Counted from the first letter of the stretch, positions 25,146 to 34,423 are shown. The stretch is 35,283 nucleotides of DNA from Bacteroidales bacterium (GCA_012521995.1 JAAYLH010000107.1:1-35283), one strand, 5' to 3'. Notes: generated from the letters alone by a model not told the origin. Numbers and translations: made by a program.

Positions 25146-26132
25146 GTGAAAAAAAACATTGCATTGGTAGCAGGCGGCGATTCGGGAGAATATGTGATCT
25201 CTATAGAAAGCGCCAAAATGATTCAAAGGAATATTGACCCTACTCTTTTTGATGTATATACCATTGTGATCCACAAGAAGAAATGGGTGTTTCTTGACGA
25301 CAGCGGGGCAGAACACCCTGTGGATAAGAACGATTTTTCGGTAGTTCGTGAGGGAAAGAAAGTGATGTTTGACTGCGCCTTTATCACCATTCACGGGACG
25401 CCCGGTGAAGACGGGAAGCTGCAGGGCTATTTTGATTTGATGGGGCTTCCCTATACCACTTCAGGGATGCTGTCCTCGGCTCTGACATTCAATAAGTATT
25501 TCTGCAACCAGATGGTTGGCCGTTGGGGAATCCCCGTGGCCCGGTCTGTCAAGTTCAGGCGAGGCCACAACCCCAGCCTTGAAGAGGTGCTGGGCCAGGT
25601 AAATTTGCCCGTATTTGTGAAGCCCAACAAGGGGGGATCGAGCCTGGGCACCAATTTCGTCAGGGAGCAAAGCGAACTGTTGGAGGCCATTGAAATGGGC
25701 TTTGCCCATGATGATGAGGTGCTTGTGGAGGAATACTTGCAGGGTACCGAGCTTACCTGCGGGGCCTTCAGGCAGGATCAACACGTCAGGGTCCTTCCTG
25801 TGACCGAGATCGTCAGCAAAACAGAGGCACAGTTTTTCGACTTTAAGGCCAAATACACCAAAGGGGCTGCTGATGAGATCACCCCGGCCCGCATTACGAA
25901 CGAACTTTCTGCCCGCGTAAAGGAAACCACCAAGCTTCTCTATGAGAAGTTAGAGCTCAAGGGCTTGGCCCGCATTGATTTTATTTACTCGAAAGGACAG
26001 TTGTTTTTCCTTGAGGCCAACATTACCCCGGGGATGGCGGAGACCAGCATTGTGCCCCAGCAGGCTGCCTTCGAGGGTATTGCCATCAGGGAGCTCTTTA
26101 CCATCGTGATCCAAGAGGCCTTGCGTTCATAG
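25146..26132 (+). CDS. ddl: D-alanine--D-alanine ligase
   Basis: Ddl joins two D-alanines with ATP for the peptidoglycan stem peptide. The ATP-grasp signatures are ALVAGGDSGEYVIS at the amino end, IHGTPGEDGKLQGYFDL, VFVKPNKGGSSLGTNFV and LARIDFIYSKGQLFFLEAN. The final block ITPGMAETS takes the place of the common NTxPGMTxxS. The protein is 328 residues long with a GTG start at 25146, which matches the family's amino end (KKNIALVAGG). The frame also runs back to a GTG at 25065, but that adds 27 residues that are not family-like. It is divergent from the PASTA, T9SS and rluD run, a neighbourhood common in Bacteroidota. Confidence 0.94.
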   Translation: MKKNIALVAGGDSGEYVISIESAKMIQRNIDPTLFDVYTIVIHKKKWVFLDDSGAEHPVDKNDFSVVREGKKVMFDCAFITIHGTPGEDGKLQGYFDLMGLPYTTSGMLSSALTFNKYFCNQMVGRWGIPVARSVKFRRGHNPSLEEVLGQVNLPVFVKPNKGGSSLGTNFVREQSELLEAIEMGFAHDDEVLVEEYLQGTELTCGAFRQDQHVRVLPVTEIVSKTEAQFFDFKAKYTKGAADEITPARITNELSARVKETTKLLYEKLELKGLARIDFIYSKGQLFFLEANITPGMAETSIVPQQAAFEGIAIRELFTIVIQEALRS

Positions 26133-26202
26133 GCCTTTTTAAGGTTTTACTCTAGAATTTTTTTGCCGGTAACTCTTGATGTTCAGGCTGTTGAATCATT
26201 GA

Positions 26203-26781
26203 TTAGCTATTCTTCTTCAGGAATTGGACCAATTTTTCAATGGCGCGGTAGCGGTGGCTGATGCTGTTCTTGATCCCTGGCGATAATGCTCCAAAGGTTT
26301 GATCGTATCCCTCAGGAATAAAAATGGGATCGTATCCGAAGCCTCCCTCACCGCTTGGTTGATGGGTAAGATGGCCATTGACGATGCCCTCAAAAAGAAA
26401 TTCCTGCCCATAGTGTATCAGGGCGATCACTGCTCTGAACCGCGCCCTGCGATTGGTTTCGCCTTTTAATTCTTCCAGGAGTTTCAGCATATTGTCGCGG
26501 CTGTTTTTACCCGGTCCTGCATAACGGGCTGACATCACGCCGGGCTTCCCATCAAGGGCTTCAACCTCGAGGCCGGTATCATCAGCAAAGCAATCGAGCC
26601 CGTAACGAACATTGACATACCTGGCCTTGGCCAGGGCGTTGTCTTCAAGCGTGGGCCAGGGTTCGGGGATATCCTCTTTACATCCGATATCCTTCAGGCT
26701 CAGGAGGGTAAAGCCGGGCCCCAGGATGTCTGCAATTTCCCGGAGCTTATGGAGGTTACTGCTGGCAAAGACTAAATTCAT
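26203..26781 (-). CDS. rdgB: RdgB/HAM1-type non-canonical purine NTP pyrophosphatase
   Basis: RdgB hydrolyses dITP, XTP and similar deaminated nucleotides to the monophosphate and PPi, so they are not built into DNA or RNA. The 192 residues are of normal length. SSNLHKLREI is the amino-terminal substrate loop. FADDTGLEVEALDGKPG holds the catalytic aspartate. GFGYDPIF and SHRYRAI are the base-recognition segments. The start is the ATG at 26781. It is 70 bases after the biotin carrier gene and may be read with it. It faces ddl tail to tail. Confidence 0.95.
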   Translation of the reverse strand: MNLVFASSNLHKLREIADILGPGFTLLSLKDIGCKEDIPEPWPTLEDNALAKARYVNVRYGLDCFADDTGLEVEALDGKPGVMSARYAGPGKNSRDNMLKLLEELKGETNRRARFRAVIALIHYGQEFLFEGIVNGHLTHQPSGEGGFGYDPIFIPEGYDQTFGALSPGIKNSISHRYRAIEKLVQFLKKNS

Positions 26782-26851
26782 AAGTGGAGTAAAAAACTGC
26801 CGCCGAAACCGGGACTTTGGAGGTTAAGTCTGGTCAAGGAATTCGTATGAG

Positions 26852-27187
26852 TTATTCAAGTTCAATGATCACAAAGTTTTTGGGAACCAATTGTCCGGGT
26901 TCAACGTTAATGGTTTTGACGATTCCCTTAAAGGGCGGAAAGAGCTTGTTTTTCATCTTCATTGCCTCAAGGATACATAGGATGGTATCCGATTTTACCT
27001 CCTGCCCGGGTTTTACATAGACATCCTGGATGGTGCCCGGCATAAAAGCGGTGATCATTTTCGGATTCAGGGGCTCATAGGGCTTGCGACGGCTGTATTT
27101 TTTGTTTACCGTGGTGCGGTATATGTCAGCATCGACGATGAACTCTACAAATTGCTGATCGTCCTGTTGCAGTGTTTTGTCTTCCAT
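26852..27187 (-). CDS. Biotin carboxyl carrier protein subunit of an acyl-CoA carboxylase
   Basis: This is a 111-residue protein. Its carboxyl half (from about residue 43) is a biotinyl domain with the attachment site EAMKMKN, in which K77 is the biotinylated lysine. MPGTIQDVYVKPGQEV and GQLVPKNFVIIEL are the hammerhead strands. The amino 42 residues are a polar lead. It follows the carboxylase beta subunit after 62 bases, so its biotin probably carries CO2 to that subunit. No biotin carboxylase gene is in the window and must be supplied from elsewhere, unless the complex is a decarboxylase. Confidence 0.9.
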   Translation of the reverse strand: MEDKTLQQDDQQFVEFIVDADIYRTTVNKKYSRRKPYEPLNPKMITAFMPGTIQDVYVKPGQEVKSDTILCILEAMKMKNKLFPPFKGIVKTINVEPGQLVPKNFVIIELE

Positions 27188-27249
27188 TCTGTTCTTTTTT
27201 TTGGTTTTCTGGCAAAGAATCTTCCAAGGGAAAATGGACAGTTCTTTTT

Positions 27250-28797
27250 TTAGAATGGGGGGATTCCGTGCTTTTTCTCGGGGCTTTTTTCCGATTTCTG
27301 TGAGGAGATATCCAGGGCGTGAATGACAAACCTGCGGGTTTCAGAGGGTTCTATTACTGCATCGATATATCCGTGGGCAGCGGCTACATAGGGGTTGGCA
27401 AACTTCTGCTTATATTCTTCCACTTTGGTACGCCTTACTTCCTCCGGGTCGTCGGCATTCATGATCTCGCTTCGGAAGATGATATTGGCAGCGCCTTCAG
27501 GTCCCATCACGGCAATTTCGGCGGTGGGCCATGCGAAGACAAAGTCGGCTTGCAGGTGTCGTGAGCACATCGCAATATACCCACCACCGTAGGCTTTACG
27601 CAGAATCACGGTGATCTTGGGGACGGTGGCTTCGCTGTATGAATACAGTATCTTGGCGCCGTGGCGAATCACCCCTGCGTGTTCCTGGTCGATGCCGGGC
27701 AGGTAACCCGGAAGGTCAACCAGAGTCACCAGCGGGATGTTGAAGGCGTCGCAGTAGCGGATGAAGCGGGCAGCCTTATCGGAGGAATCGACATCGAGCA
27801 CGCCTGCCAGTACCAGGGGCTGGTTGGCCACGAAACCTATTGTTTCACCATTCAAGCGCCCAAAGCCGATGACGATGTTGGCGGCAAATAGCTCCTGTAC
27901 TTCAAAAAAGTCGCTATCGTCACTGATGGAACGGATCACATCACGCACGTCATAGGGCTCGCGCGGATCGGTAGGGATGATGTTGCTGATGCGGTATTGC
28001 CTTGTTTTCGGTGCTTTCTTGGGGAATGGATCGGCCTTTTTGGTGTTGTTCCAGGGGATATATGACACCAGTTTCTTGATCTGGTCGAAGCACTCGGCTT
28101 CACTGTTGGCAAAGAAGTGGGCGTTGCCTGTGATCTCGCTGTGTACCCGGGCACCGCCGAGTTCTTCCATGCTGATCTCTTCGCCCAGGACCGATTTAAT
28201 GACCTCGGGGCCGGTGATGAACATCTTGGAGATCTTGTCGACCACGAACACGAAATCGGTCAGGGCAGGGGAGTAAACGGCGCCGCCAGCACAGGGCCCA
28301 AGGATAACGGAAATCTGGGGAATGACACCTGAAGCCTGGGTGTTGCGGAAAAAGATCTCTCCATATCCGGCCAGTGAGTTTACGCCTTCCTGGATGCGGG
28401 CACCTCCCGAATCGTTGATCCCGATGAGGGGGATCTTGAGCCGCATGGCATGGTCCATGATCTTGGTGATCTTGCGGGCGTGCATTAAGCCCAGGGATCC
28501 GCCTGCCACGGTAAAGTCCTGGGCAAAGATACAGACAGGGAAGCCGCTGATGGTGCCCGTGCCTGTAATCACCCCATCGCCCGGAAGGTGCTTTTTATCC
28601 ATATCAAAATCCCTGGCGGCATGCTCAACAAAAAGGTCATACTCGTGAAAAGAGTTGGGATCGAGCAGGGCAATAATCCTTTCACGGGCGGTCATCTTAC
28701 CCATGGCCACCTGCTTTTCGATGGCTTTCTGGCCACCTCCTTGCAAGGCATTCTGCATGCGCATCTTCAAATCGAGCGTTTTCTGCTTAATCGACAT
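27250..28797 (-). CDS. Acyl-CoA carboxylase beta subunit (propionyl-CoA carboxylase or methylmalonyl-CoA decarboxylase type)
   Basis: This is a 515-residue carboxyltransferase with two crotonase-like domains. Matching features include KMTARERIIALLDPNSFHE, GDGVITGTGTI, GINDSGGARIQEGV and ILGPCAGGAVYSP in the first half. PGYLPGIDQEHAGVIRHGAKIL and RKAYGGGYIAMCS follow in the second. These are common to PccB and MmdA, which act on propionyl-CoA and methylmalonyl-CoA. The gene could work in propionate formation or consumption; sequence alone does not decide between the two. It is the first gene of the run with the biotin carrier and rdgB. Confidence 0.93.
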   Translation of the reverse strand: MSIKQKTLDLKMRMQNALQGGGQKAIEKQVAMGKMTARERIIALLDPNSFHEYDLFVEHAARDFDMDKKHLPGDGVITGTGTISGFPVCIFAQDFTVAGGSLGLMHARKITKIMDHAMRLKIPLIGINDSGGARIQEGVNSLAGYGEIFFRNTQASGVIPQISVILGPCAGGAVYSPALTDFVFVVDKISKMFITGPEVIKSVLGEEISMEELGGARVHSEITGNAHFFANSEAECFDQIKKLVSYIPWNNTKKADPFPKKAPKTRQYRISNIIPTDPREPYDVRDVIRSISDDSDFFEVQELFAANIVIGFGRLNGETIGFVANQPLVLAGVLDVDSSDKAARFIRYCDAFNIPLVTLVDLPGYLPGIDQEHAGVIRHGAKILYSYSEATVPKITVILRKAYGGGYIAMCSRHLQADFVFAWPTAEIAVMGPEGAANIIFRSEIMNADDPEEVRRTKVEEYKQKFANPYVAAAHGYIDAVIEPSETRRFVIHALDISSQKSEKSPEKKHGIPPF

Positions 28798-29026
28798 GGT
28801 TTATTCGGGTTATTGATGAGTTTACTTATTGATAATTAGTGTTATACACTTTGTTTCTTTGGGAAAATCCCAGTTTCAGGATAGCCAAAAAACATTCAAA
28901 GTAATGAAAAAAAACTGAAAGATCGGGCGTTCGGCGACTCAAATTTGAGCAGTCAAAACGCTTTAAAAGCCTGGGTGAGGCTGAAACAAATGTTTTAATC
29001 TTTAAATATGAGCAGGTTAAAAACTG

Positions 29027-29069
29027 AAACGGGTATGTAGTCATTAAAAACTACACACCCGTTTTTTTT
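29027..29069. terminator. Terminator hairpin downstream of the T9SS protease
   Basis: AAACGGGTATGTAG (29027-29040) pairs with CTACACACCCGTTT (29051-29064) with one mismatch and a 10-base loop. The plus strand has eight T after the stem. On the minus strand, where the protease ends at 29072, the stem is followed by a weaker T-rich stretch. It may act in both directions. The rest of 28798-29026 holds no gene that I can see. Confidence 0.65.
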
Positions 29070-29071
29070 CA

Positions 29072-32000
29072 TTAGTCTGAAATAATAATTTTCAGAACCT
29101 CTTCGGTATCCACTCCTCGGATCCGTATGAAGTAAATTCCTTTGGGCAGGCCGGCCAGGTTCAGTTGGTGTTCCTCCCCGGGGAAGATATCGCCTGGCTC
29201 AAGCAGGCTCACCAGCTGTGCCTGGGCATTGTAGAGTCTGATGGCAGCCGAAGGGATGGCCAGGTTGAAACGAATGCTGATGTAGTCGCGGGCGGGGTTT
29301 GGGTAGGCTTCAAAACCGCTTGCCCTTTCTTCGGGCAACTTGACAGAAGTAGGATCGGAGATGAAGGAAGCCGTCAGGTTCACATTCCCGCCCGGCATTG
29401 AGAAAGCATATTCGGGCTCAGTGCTGAGCACGTTGCCCCCCTGTATCCATCCCGAGAAAAGGTAACCCAGGTTGGGGTTAGCCCTTACCACTACTTGCTG
29501 ACCAGAAAGATAGGTGCCATTTCCTGTTACGGTTCCTGAATAATCGGGGTTAACGGAAATGTTCACATTGTAGGTGATGGCGCCGGCACTCAGGAATTCA
29601 ATTTTATCAAGGGCAAAGAATCCTTCTCCTTCCCCAATATATTGAAAAGCAATGCGCACATTTTCCTTCTGTCCGGCCTTTTTCAGGTTCAGGGTAGTGC
29701 TCAGCCATTGCAAGTCAGCATTTCCCGATGCAAAAGAGGCGTTCATGTTGCTGTCCCAAACTTTTTCGAAAGAGCCGCCATCAACACTCATCCATACGTT
29801 GAGCATCGGGCCGCCGTCCTGTTGGATGCCATTGAACATAAAGCGCAAGGCAGGGCTTGCCATGCCGTCAAAATTGGTTAGGGGCAGGATAAGCCACTGA
29901 TCAGGGTTCGTTCCGGTGCTGCTCTGTATTGCGTAAAACTGATCGCCTTGGGCAGGCTGAATGCCGGTGCCGTTCACCTGCAGGGTGGTTTGAAGCTGCC
30001 AATCGTTATCGCCGTAATCGAGCCAGCAATCCTCATCGAAATTGCTGGCAAAGACCTGCAGGTAAGGGAATTCGCTGATGGTTTCGCTGCAGGCATCCGC
30101 TTTGAGCAGGTAGGCACGTGCCGAAGGTTCCGATTCACCCCCTGGATAATTGGCGGTTACATGGTAATAGGAGAGACCGCTGAGCGGGGCGTTATCGGAA
30201 AATGTCAAAGCCTCGGTATTGGTGGTGCTGTGAATGTTTGAGCCATTTCTGAAGACCCTGTACCCTGAGGGCTGGATGTTTTTGTTGAAAATTTCGGCTT
30301 CGCTGGCCTGGGTGTCGCGGGTATTGGTGGCTCCGGCCATTAGCTTTTCAAGCGAGGTGCTGCTTAATTCCACAGCCTCGTTTGCCTTGCTGCCCTCAAC
30401 AAAGATCCTTGTAAGATAAGTATAGGATCCGCCCATATTGTTGACATTGTGGGCAGTCCAGTCGTCTGCCGAGCCATGAAATGAATAGCCCGCTCCAAAG
30501 TTAACCTGGAGCATCAGCGAGGATGGGTGGCCGCTGGCATCCACAGGCTTAACAGCCACGTAGAAATAGTCGTCGAGCACCAGGGGTTCGTCCAGGATAT
30601 GCTCTTTCACTTGCTGGCTAGCGGCAACCAGCACAGGCGACTCATATAATAATGTAGCGCCATCGGAGGCATAAATTTTAAAAGTAAACTGGTTGTTGGG
30701 CCAGGGGTAGCTGGAGTGCTCGACAAACATATGAGACACCTTTGAAAGGGTGAGGGGGTAAGTGAGGCCAAAATAGGGAGCCTCAAACACTACGGCCCTT
30801 TCGGGGCTTGACCAGGTGAGGTGGGAATAGGAAGTCACATAACTGAACCATCCTTCAGGGTTGGGCGCCGAGCCGGGCTGATACCAGTTAATCTGGGCCT
30901 GCTGGTTTTCGAGCAGGGATGCCGATACAAATCCTGGAGCCGGGAAATCATCCTTGTAGGGGTCGAGGCCACCCAGGAATTCCTGCCCTGTATTAAGGGG
31001 GTCAAGGAAAGGGGCCACCCTTTGTGCCTCGCTCAGGCCGTTTTTATCCCAGTGGTACCACATCTTTCCGTAATAATCCGGGGAATATGGGTTTTCGCAG
31101 GTGGAAGATCCTCCGGTAAGGGTGCCAACCACCTGCCCAAGGCTGTTGAAAAGGGGTGATCCTGAGGATCCGCCTTCCACGACGCCATGGCCGTTGGTGG
31201 TGGGGCTCCAGCTCACCCTCCAGGCCGAATTGGAGGCCATTTGCTGTCCACTCACCAGGGGATTGGCGCTTGTAAGCTGAACATTATAAGTAGAAATCTT
31301 TTTTGAATCGCCGGAAGGATGGTGGATGCCAACGCCCGAAAAACTGGTGTTGTTGGTGCGGTTCCAGCCATTCCAGTAAGGGCGCCAGTGTGCCGGGGGT
31401 GTTTGGCGCAGCATGAGCAGGCGGAAATCGGAGCCACCGGCGAGGGGCCCGAGCGACAACAGCTCTGCACCCACGATGAGGTGCTGTGGGGGGGTTCCGG
31501 TATTATCGCATCCGGGGCGTTCATAATTGAAATAAAACTGCCAGTAGAGCATGTCGCGGGCAGTGGCATTGGAACCGCAGTGGGCCGCCGACAGAAACAT
31601 GGGCGAGGCATCCTGCGCCGTATTGTTGATCAGGGTTCCTGTGCACCAGAAATAGCCTTCGCCCACGCGCATCAGCATGCGGGCTACCCCGCGCTTCTGA
31701 TCCTGCCAGGCATTGCCTTCATCGCAGTTGATGTTTACCTGGCAATCGCCTGCATCGCCAAGGGCTTTTTCCTCCTGGCCAAACATGCCCAGGCCTCCTC
31801 CATACCCAAGGTAAATAACACTTTCAATGTTCAGCAGGCTTGATTCCAATCGGGTTGTTTTTCCCGAATACCAGGGTTCCTGGTATTCCACGATGAGGGT
31901 CTCCCCGGGGATGATCTGGGTGGAGAATACTTGCTCGGGATTGTTGTTATGATGGTCAAAACTGCCTATGATCAGCGATTTGTCGGCATTGTAAACAAAG

Positions 32001-32386
32001 AGTTTTGCGCCTTCCCTGAGTTCAAAGGCATCGAAGTTGAGGCCCAGCCCCAAGGCGCCCGCGACCTGGATCACCTGGCGCCAGAGGTGAATTTTGCCAT
32101 CCACCACTTCCCATTGGCCGTGCTTTAAGGGGCTCAGGTTGGCTTTTACCGCAAGCCCTGCAAACAAGGGCTGGCCGGGCTGGTCAAGGCCAAGCAGGTC
32201 ATTCTTTTGTTGCACCTGCTCGCTGCTGAGTGAGAGGCTTGCACGGGGTAAGTCATCGCCAGAAAGGTTATAGCGTGAGCTGGCAGGCATCCCGCCCTGC
32301 GACAGTTGGGCCGTAGCACTGAAAGTACCAATGATCAGAAAAGAGAGGATCAGCAGAAAAGACCTTGTATTTGACAACTTCTTCAT
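29072..32386 (-). CDS. Large secreted trypsin-like serine protease (lysyl-endopeptidase type) with T9SS sorting domain
   Basis: This is a 1104-residue exported protein. After a signal peptide (about 1-27) and a propeptide-like region comes a chymotrypsin-fold protease domain at about 210-470. The catalytic triad is visible as H269 (LSAAHC), D320 (GGSDFRLLML) and S408 (GGSSGSPLF). Cys248 (FWCTGTLI) and Cys270 could form the usual disulfide. Beta-sandwich domains follow: one at about 495-660, and a galactose-binding-like one at about 770-930. An InlB B-repeat-like segment at about 935-1010 (YSGTVTGNGTYLSGQQ) and a type A T9SS domain (YPNPARDYISIRF) end the protein. The pattern resembles Lys-C-type peptidases; the specificity is not proven. 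Confidence 0.9.
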   Translation of the reverse strand: MKKLSNTRSFLLILSFLIIGTFSATAQLSQGGMPASSRYNLSGDDLPRASLSLSSEQVQQKNDLLGLDQPGQPLFAGLAVKANLSPLKHGQWEVVDGKIHLWRQVIQVAGALGLGLNFDAFELREGAKLFVYNADKSLIIGSFDHHNNNPEQVFSTQIIPGETLIVEYQEPWYSGKTTRLESSLLNIESVIYLGYGGGLGMFGQEEKALGDAGDCQVNINCDEGNAWQDQKRGVARMLMRVGEGYFWCTGTLINNTAQDASPMFLSAAHCGSNATARDMLYWQFYFNYERPGCDNTGTPPQHLIVGAELLSLGPLAGGSDFRLLMLRQTPPAHWRPYWNGWNRTNNTSFSGVGIHHPSGDSKKISTYNVQLTSANPLVSGQQMASNSAWRVSWSPTTNGHGVVEGGSSGSPLFNSLGQVVGTLTGGSSTCENPYSPDYYGKMWYHWDKNGLSEAQRVAPFLDPLNTGQEFLGGLDPYKDDFPAPGFVSASLLENQQAQINWYQPGSAPNPEGWFSYVTSYSHLTWSSPERAVVFEAPYFGLTYPLTLSKVSHMFVEHSSYPWPNNQFTFKIYASDGATLLYESPVLVAASQQVKEHILDEPLVLDDYFYVAVKPVDASGHPSSLMLQVNFGAGYSFHGSADDWTAHNVNNMGGSYTYLTRIFVEGSKANEAVELSSTSLEKLMAGATNTRDTQASEAEIFNKNIQPSGYRVFRNGSNIHSTTNTEALTFSDNAPLSGLSYYHVTANYPGGESEPSARAYLLKADACSETISEFPYLQVFASNFDEDCWLDYGDNDWQLQTTLQVNGTGIQPAQGDQFYAIQSSTGTNPDQWLILPLTNFDGMASPALRFMFNGIQQDGGPMLNVWMSVDGGSFEKVWDSNMNASFASGNADLQWLSTTLNLKKAGQKENVRIAFQYIGEGEGFFALDKIEFLSAGAITYNVNISVNPDYSGTVTGNGTYLSGQQVVVRANPNLGYLFSGWIQGGNVLSTEPEYAFSMPGGNVNLTASFISDPTSVKLPEERASGFEAYPNPARDYISIRFNLAIPSAAIRLYNAQAQLVSLLEPGDIFPGEEHQLNLAGLPKGIYFIRIRGVDTEEVLKIIISD

Positions 32387-32467
32387 TGTTGTGAATTAAG
32401 GGGTTAGAAATCTGTTGTAATAAATAAACCGATTTGGGGTTCCAATTGTTCTCAAAAAAACAGGGCT

Positions 32468-32497
32468 CAAAGATAGTTTAAATTGATAAATCCCCAA
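32468..32497 (-). promoter_or_regulatory. Promoter of the T9SS protease
   Basis: On the minus strand TATCTTTG (32468-32475) matches TAnnTTTG exactly, with TTG (32495-32497) 19 bases upstream. The leader to the ATG at 32386 would be about 75 bases. Confidence 0.65.
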
Positions 32498-32658
32498 GCC
32501 TTTCCTCCTTTCAGGTCAATGAAAGCCATCTCTGAAAAATAAGCCATTCATTAGCCCACACTGGGCAGGGGCCTTCCTGTGCCCCTTTTGAACACCTACC
32601 CGGGCCCTTACTTCCTCCTTTCTGCTGAACAGGGGAAGGGAGCCGAAAGGGCTTTGGA

Positions 32659-32691
32659 ACGGACTTGAAACGGACTTGGTACGGACTTGAC
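32659..32691. repeat. Three tandem 11-bp units
   Basis: ACGGACTTGAA, ACGGACTTGGT and ACGGACTTGAC follow each other with no gap. A degenerate fourth unit (AGGGCTTTGGA) comes just before at 32648-32658. They share ACGGACTT with the minus-strand reading of the array at 15821-15842. The wider stretch 32498-33032 holds no gene that I can support. Confidence 0.8.
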
Positions 32692-33032
32692 AGGAAGGGG
32701 TCCTCGTTTTGAAACAGGAATAGAGTGCCTGAAAGGAATAGAAAAACGTGGAGCGGGGAATACAAACGGTCTTTTTTTTTGTCAGAATTTTTATCCTGCA
32801 TAATTTGGAGCGACGGAAAACTTTTCCTGCGCTTAAGCAAAAAATCCTTTAACCGGGAGAATTTTAAGTAAACGGTTTTAAATGAGTATCTTAAGCCATC
32901 ACGGGTTTCTTTTTTTATGAATTATTAATACAAGGGGCCATCAACTTCAATTACATCATTTCAGGATAAATCACTAATATTGCACTCACGTTTTGAATAG
33001 TGCCTGAATTGTAAAAAAAAGATAAGGAGTTC

Positions 33033-34298
33033 ATGAGAAAGCTTTTCCTGTTCATCATAACGACAATTGTTCTGGGATTTTCATCTTTTGGTCAGCGGGG
33101 GGATTATGTGGCCAACAAGCACAGCTCCCTGCCCGGTAGTTTTTCCAATAAACAAACCAGCCTTGACACCCTGTCTCCTGGCAACTGGGATAGCGCAACG
33201 GGGGTTGCCATTTATTCGTGGGAGGATAACAAGGGTTATGTATTCGGAACCAATCTATACAACGACAAGGGTTATGCCCAGCGTTTTTCGGTTGAAGAGC
33301 CGTACGAGATTGTGAAGGCGATTTTTTGGATAGGCGAGAAGATGGGCACAGGGGGAGAAGTGGTGTTTTCCATCTGGGATTTCGATGGGATGTATCCGGG
33401 CGAATTGTTTGCCAGCGTCACAGTGGCCATGGAGGATGTGGTGGCTTCAGAAGAGCTGGATGGCGCCATGGTGGTAAGCTTTGAGCAGCCGGTGTTTGTT
33501 ACCCGTGATTACCTGATCGGGGTGGATATCGGTGGCCTGGAGCCCTATGAAGAGGGTGTTTATGGCCTGGCCAATTATTCCTCGACGGATGAAAACGGCA
33601 CGGGGCTGGGCTATGCCTATGTGTTGGAAGGCACCATGTGGGTTCCTGTATTGAATTATGACCTGGACGTGGATATCGCCGTCTTCCCTGTCGTCAATCA
33701 TGTGGAAGTTTACTCCCTTACCCTGAATGTTGACCTGGCTGCCCTGGAAGATTTTGACCCTGATTCAAACAAGGTATGGGTGTCAGGCACCTTTAACCAA
33801 TGGACCGAACCGGGGGCTGAGGGCTCTGCTAAAATGACCATGGTGCCCCGCGAGAATGAAGAGGACCCGCTGATCTATACCATCACCATTCCCTATGTGC
33901 GTGTGGGTGATATGCTGTACAAGTATTTTTCCGATGCCGTAGGTGAAGGCTGGGAAGGCGCTGAATGGGAAGGAGACCCCAACCGTTACCTCTTTATCCA
34001 GGAAGACCTGGTGGCCAACGACCTTTGGGCAGAGCCATCCGTAGGCGTTGAAGAAGAAATGGCAGTACCTGAGCTGAAGGTATTTCCCAACCCCGTTCGA
34101 GATGTCCTGTACATTTACGGGAGTCAGCCCATAGATCAGTTGCGGCTGTTTGACCTGACGGGCCGCCTGGTTATGGAGAAAAAGGCACTCGGTTCAGAGA
34201 CGTTCATTGATACGGGCAGTCTTGGCAGTGGCATTTTTATCCTGCAGATGGTTTCGGGAAAAAACTTGATAAACCACAAGGTACAGGTTCTGAAATAA
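33033..34298 (+). CDS. T9SS type A sorting-domain surface protein with Ig-like/CBM48-like module
   Basis: This is a 421-residue secreted protein of unknown function. A signal peptide (MRKLFLFIITTIVLGFSSFG) is followed by a beta-sandwich region at about 45-225. A second module at about 230-330 contains VWVSGTFNQWTEPG, resembling the early-set folds that bind alpha-glucans, such as CBM48 and the AMPK glycogen-binding domain. The carboxyl end (VFPNPVRDVLYIYG, LTGRLVMEKK, SGIFILQM) is a T9SS type A sorting domain. The start is supported by AAGGAG at 33024-33029. The same module appears in the next gene. Glycan binding is a guess from fold resemblance. Confidence 0.82.
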   Translation: MRKLFLFIITTIVLGFSSFGQRGDYVANKHSSLPGSFSNKQTSLDTLSPGNWDSATGVAIYSWEDNKGYVFGTNLYNDKGYAQRFSVEEPYEIVKAIFWIGEKMGTGGEVVFSIWDFDGMYPGELFASVTVAMEDVVASEELDGAMVVSFEQPVFVTRDYLIGVDIGGLEPYEEGVYGLANYSSTDENGTGLGYAYVLEGTMWVPVLNYDLDVDIAVFPVVNHVEVYSLTLNVDLAALEDFDPDSNKVWVSGTFNQWTEPGAEGSAKMTMVPRENEEDPLIYTITIPYVRVGDMLYKYFSDAVGEGWEGAEWEGDPNRYLFIQEDLVANDLWAEPSVGVEEEMAVPELKVFPNPVRDVLYIYGSQPIDQLRLFDLTGRLVMEKKALGSETFIDTGSLGSGIFILQMVSGKNLINHKVQVLK

Positions 34299-34423
34299 GG
34301 GCAGGGAACACATTGGTTACTACAAAATTCAGGGCAATTTTTCCTGAACCCTTATATAATCTGAAGATTTTCAAAAAAAATTAGGAGCCCGTTAAATTTA
34401 TTTGTAAATTTATAGGCCAAAAA

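Noticed and set aside
32511-32840. A 109-residue minus-strand open frame in the long intergenic region
   Set aside because: It crosses the 11-bp repeats, has low-complexity composition, no recognisable domain or signal and no clear ribosome site. Its upstream part is AT-rich non-coding sequence.
34328-34348. A small inverted repeat (TTCAGG/CCTGAA) after the T9SS gene
   Set aside because: The stem is six bases with a nine-base loop and no T-run follows, so it is too weak to call a terminator.
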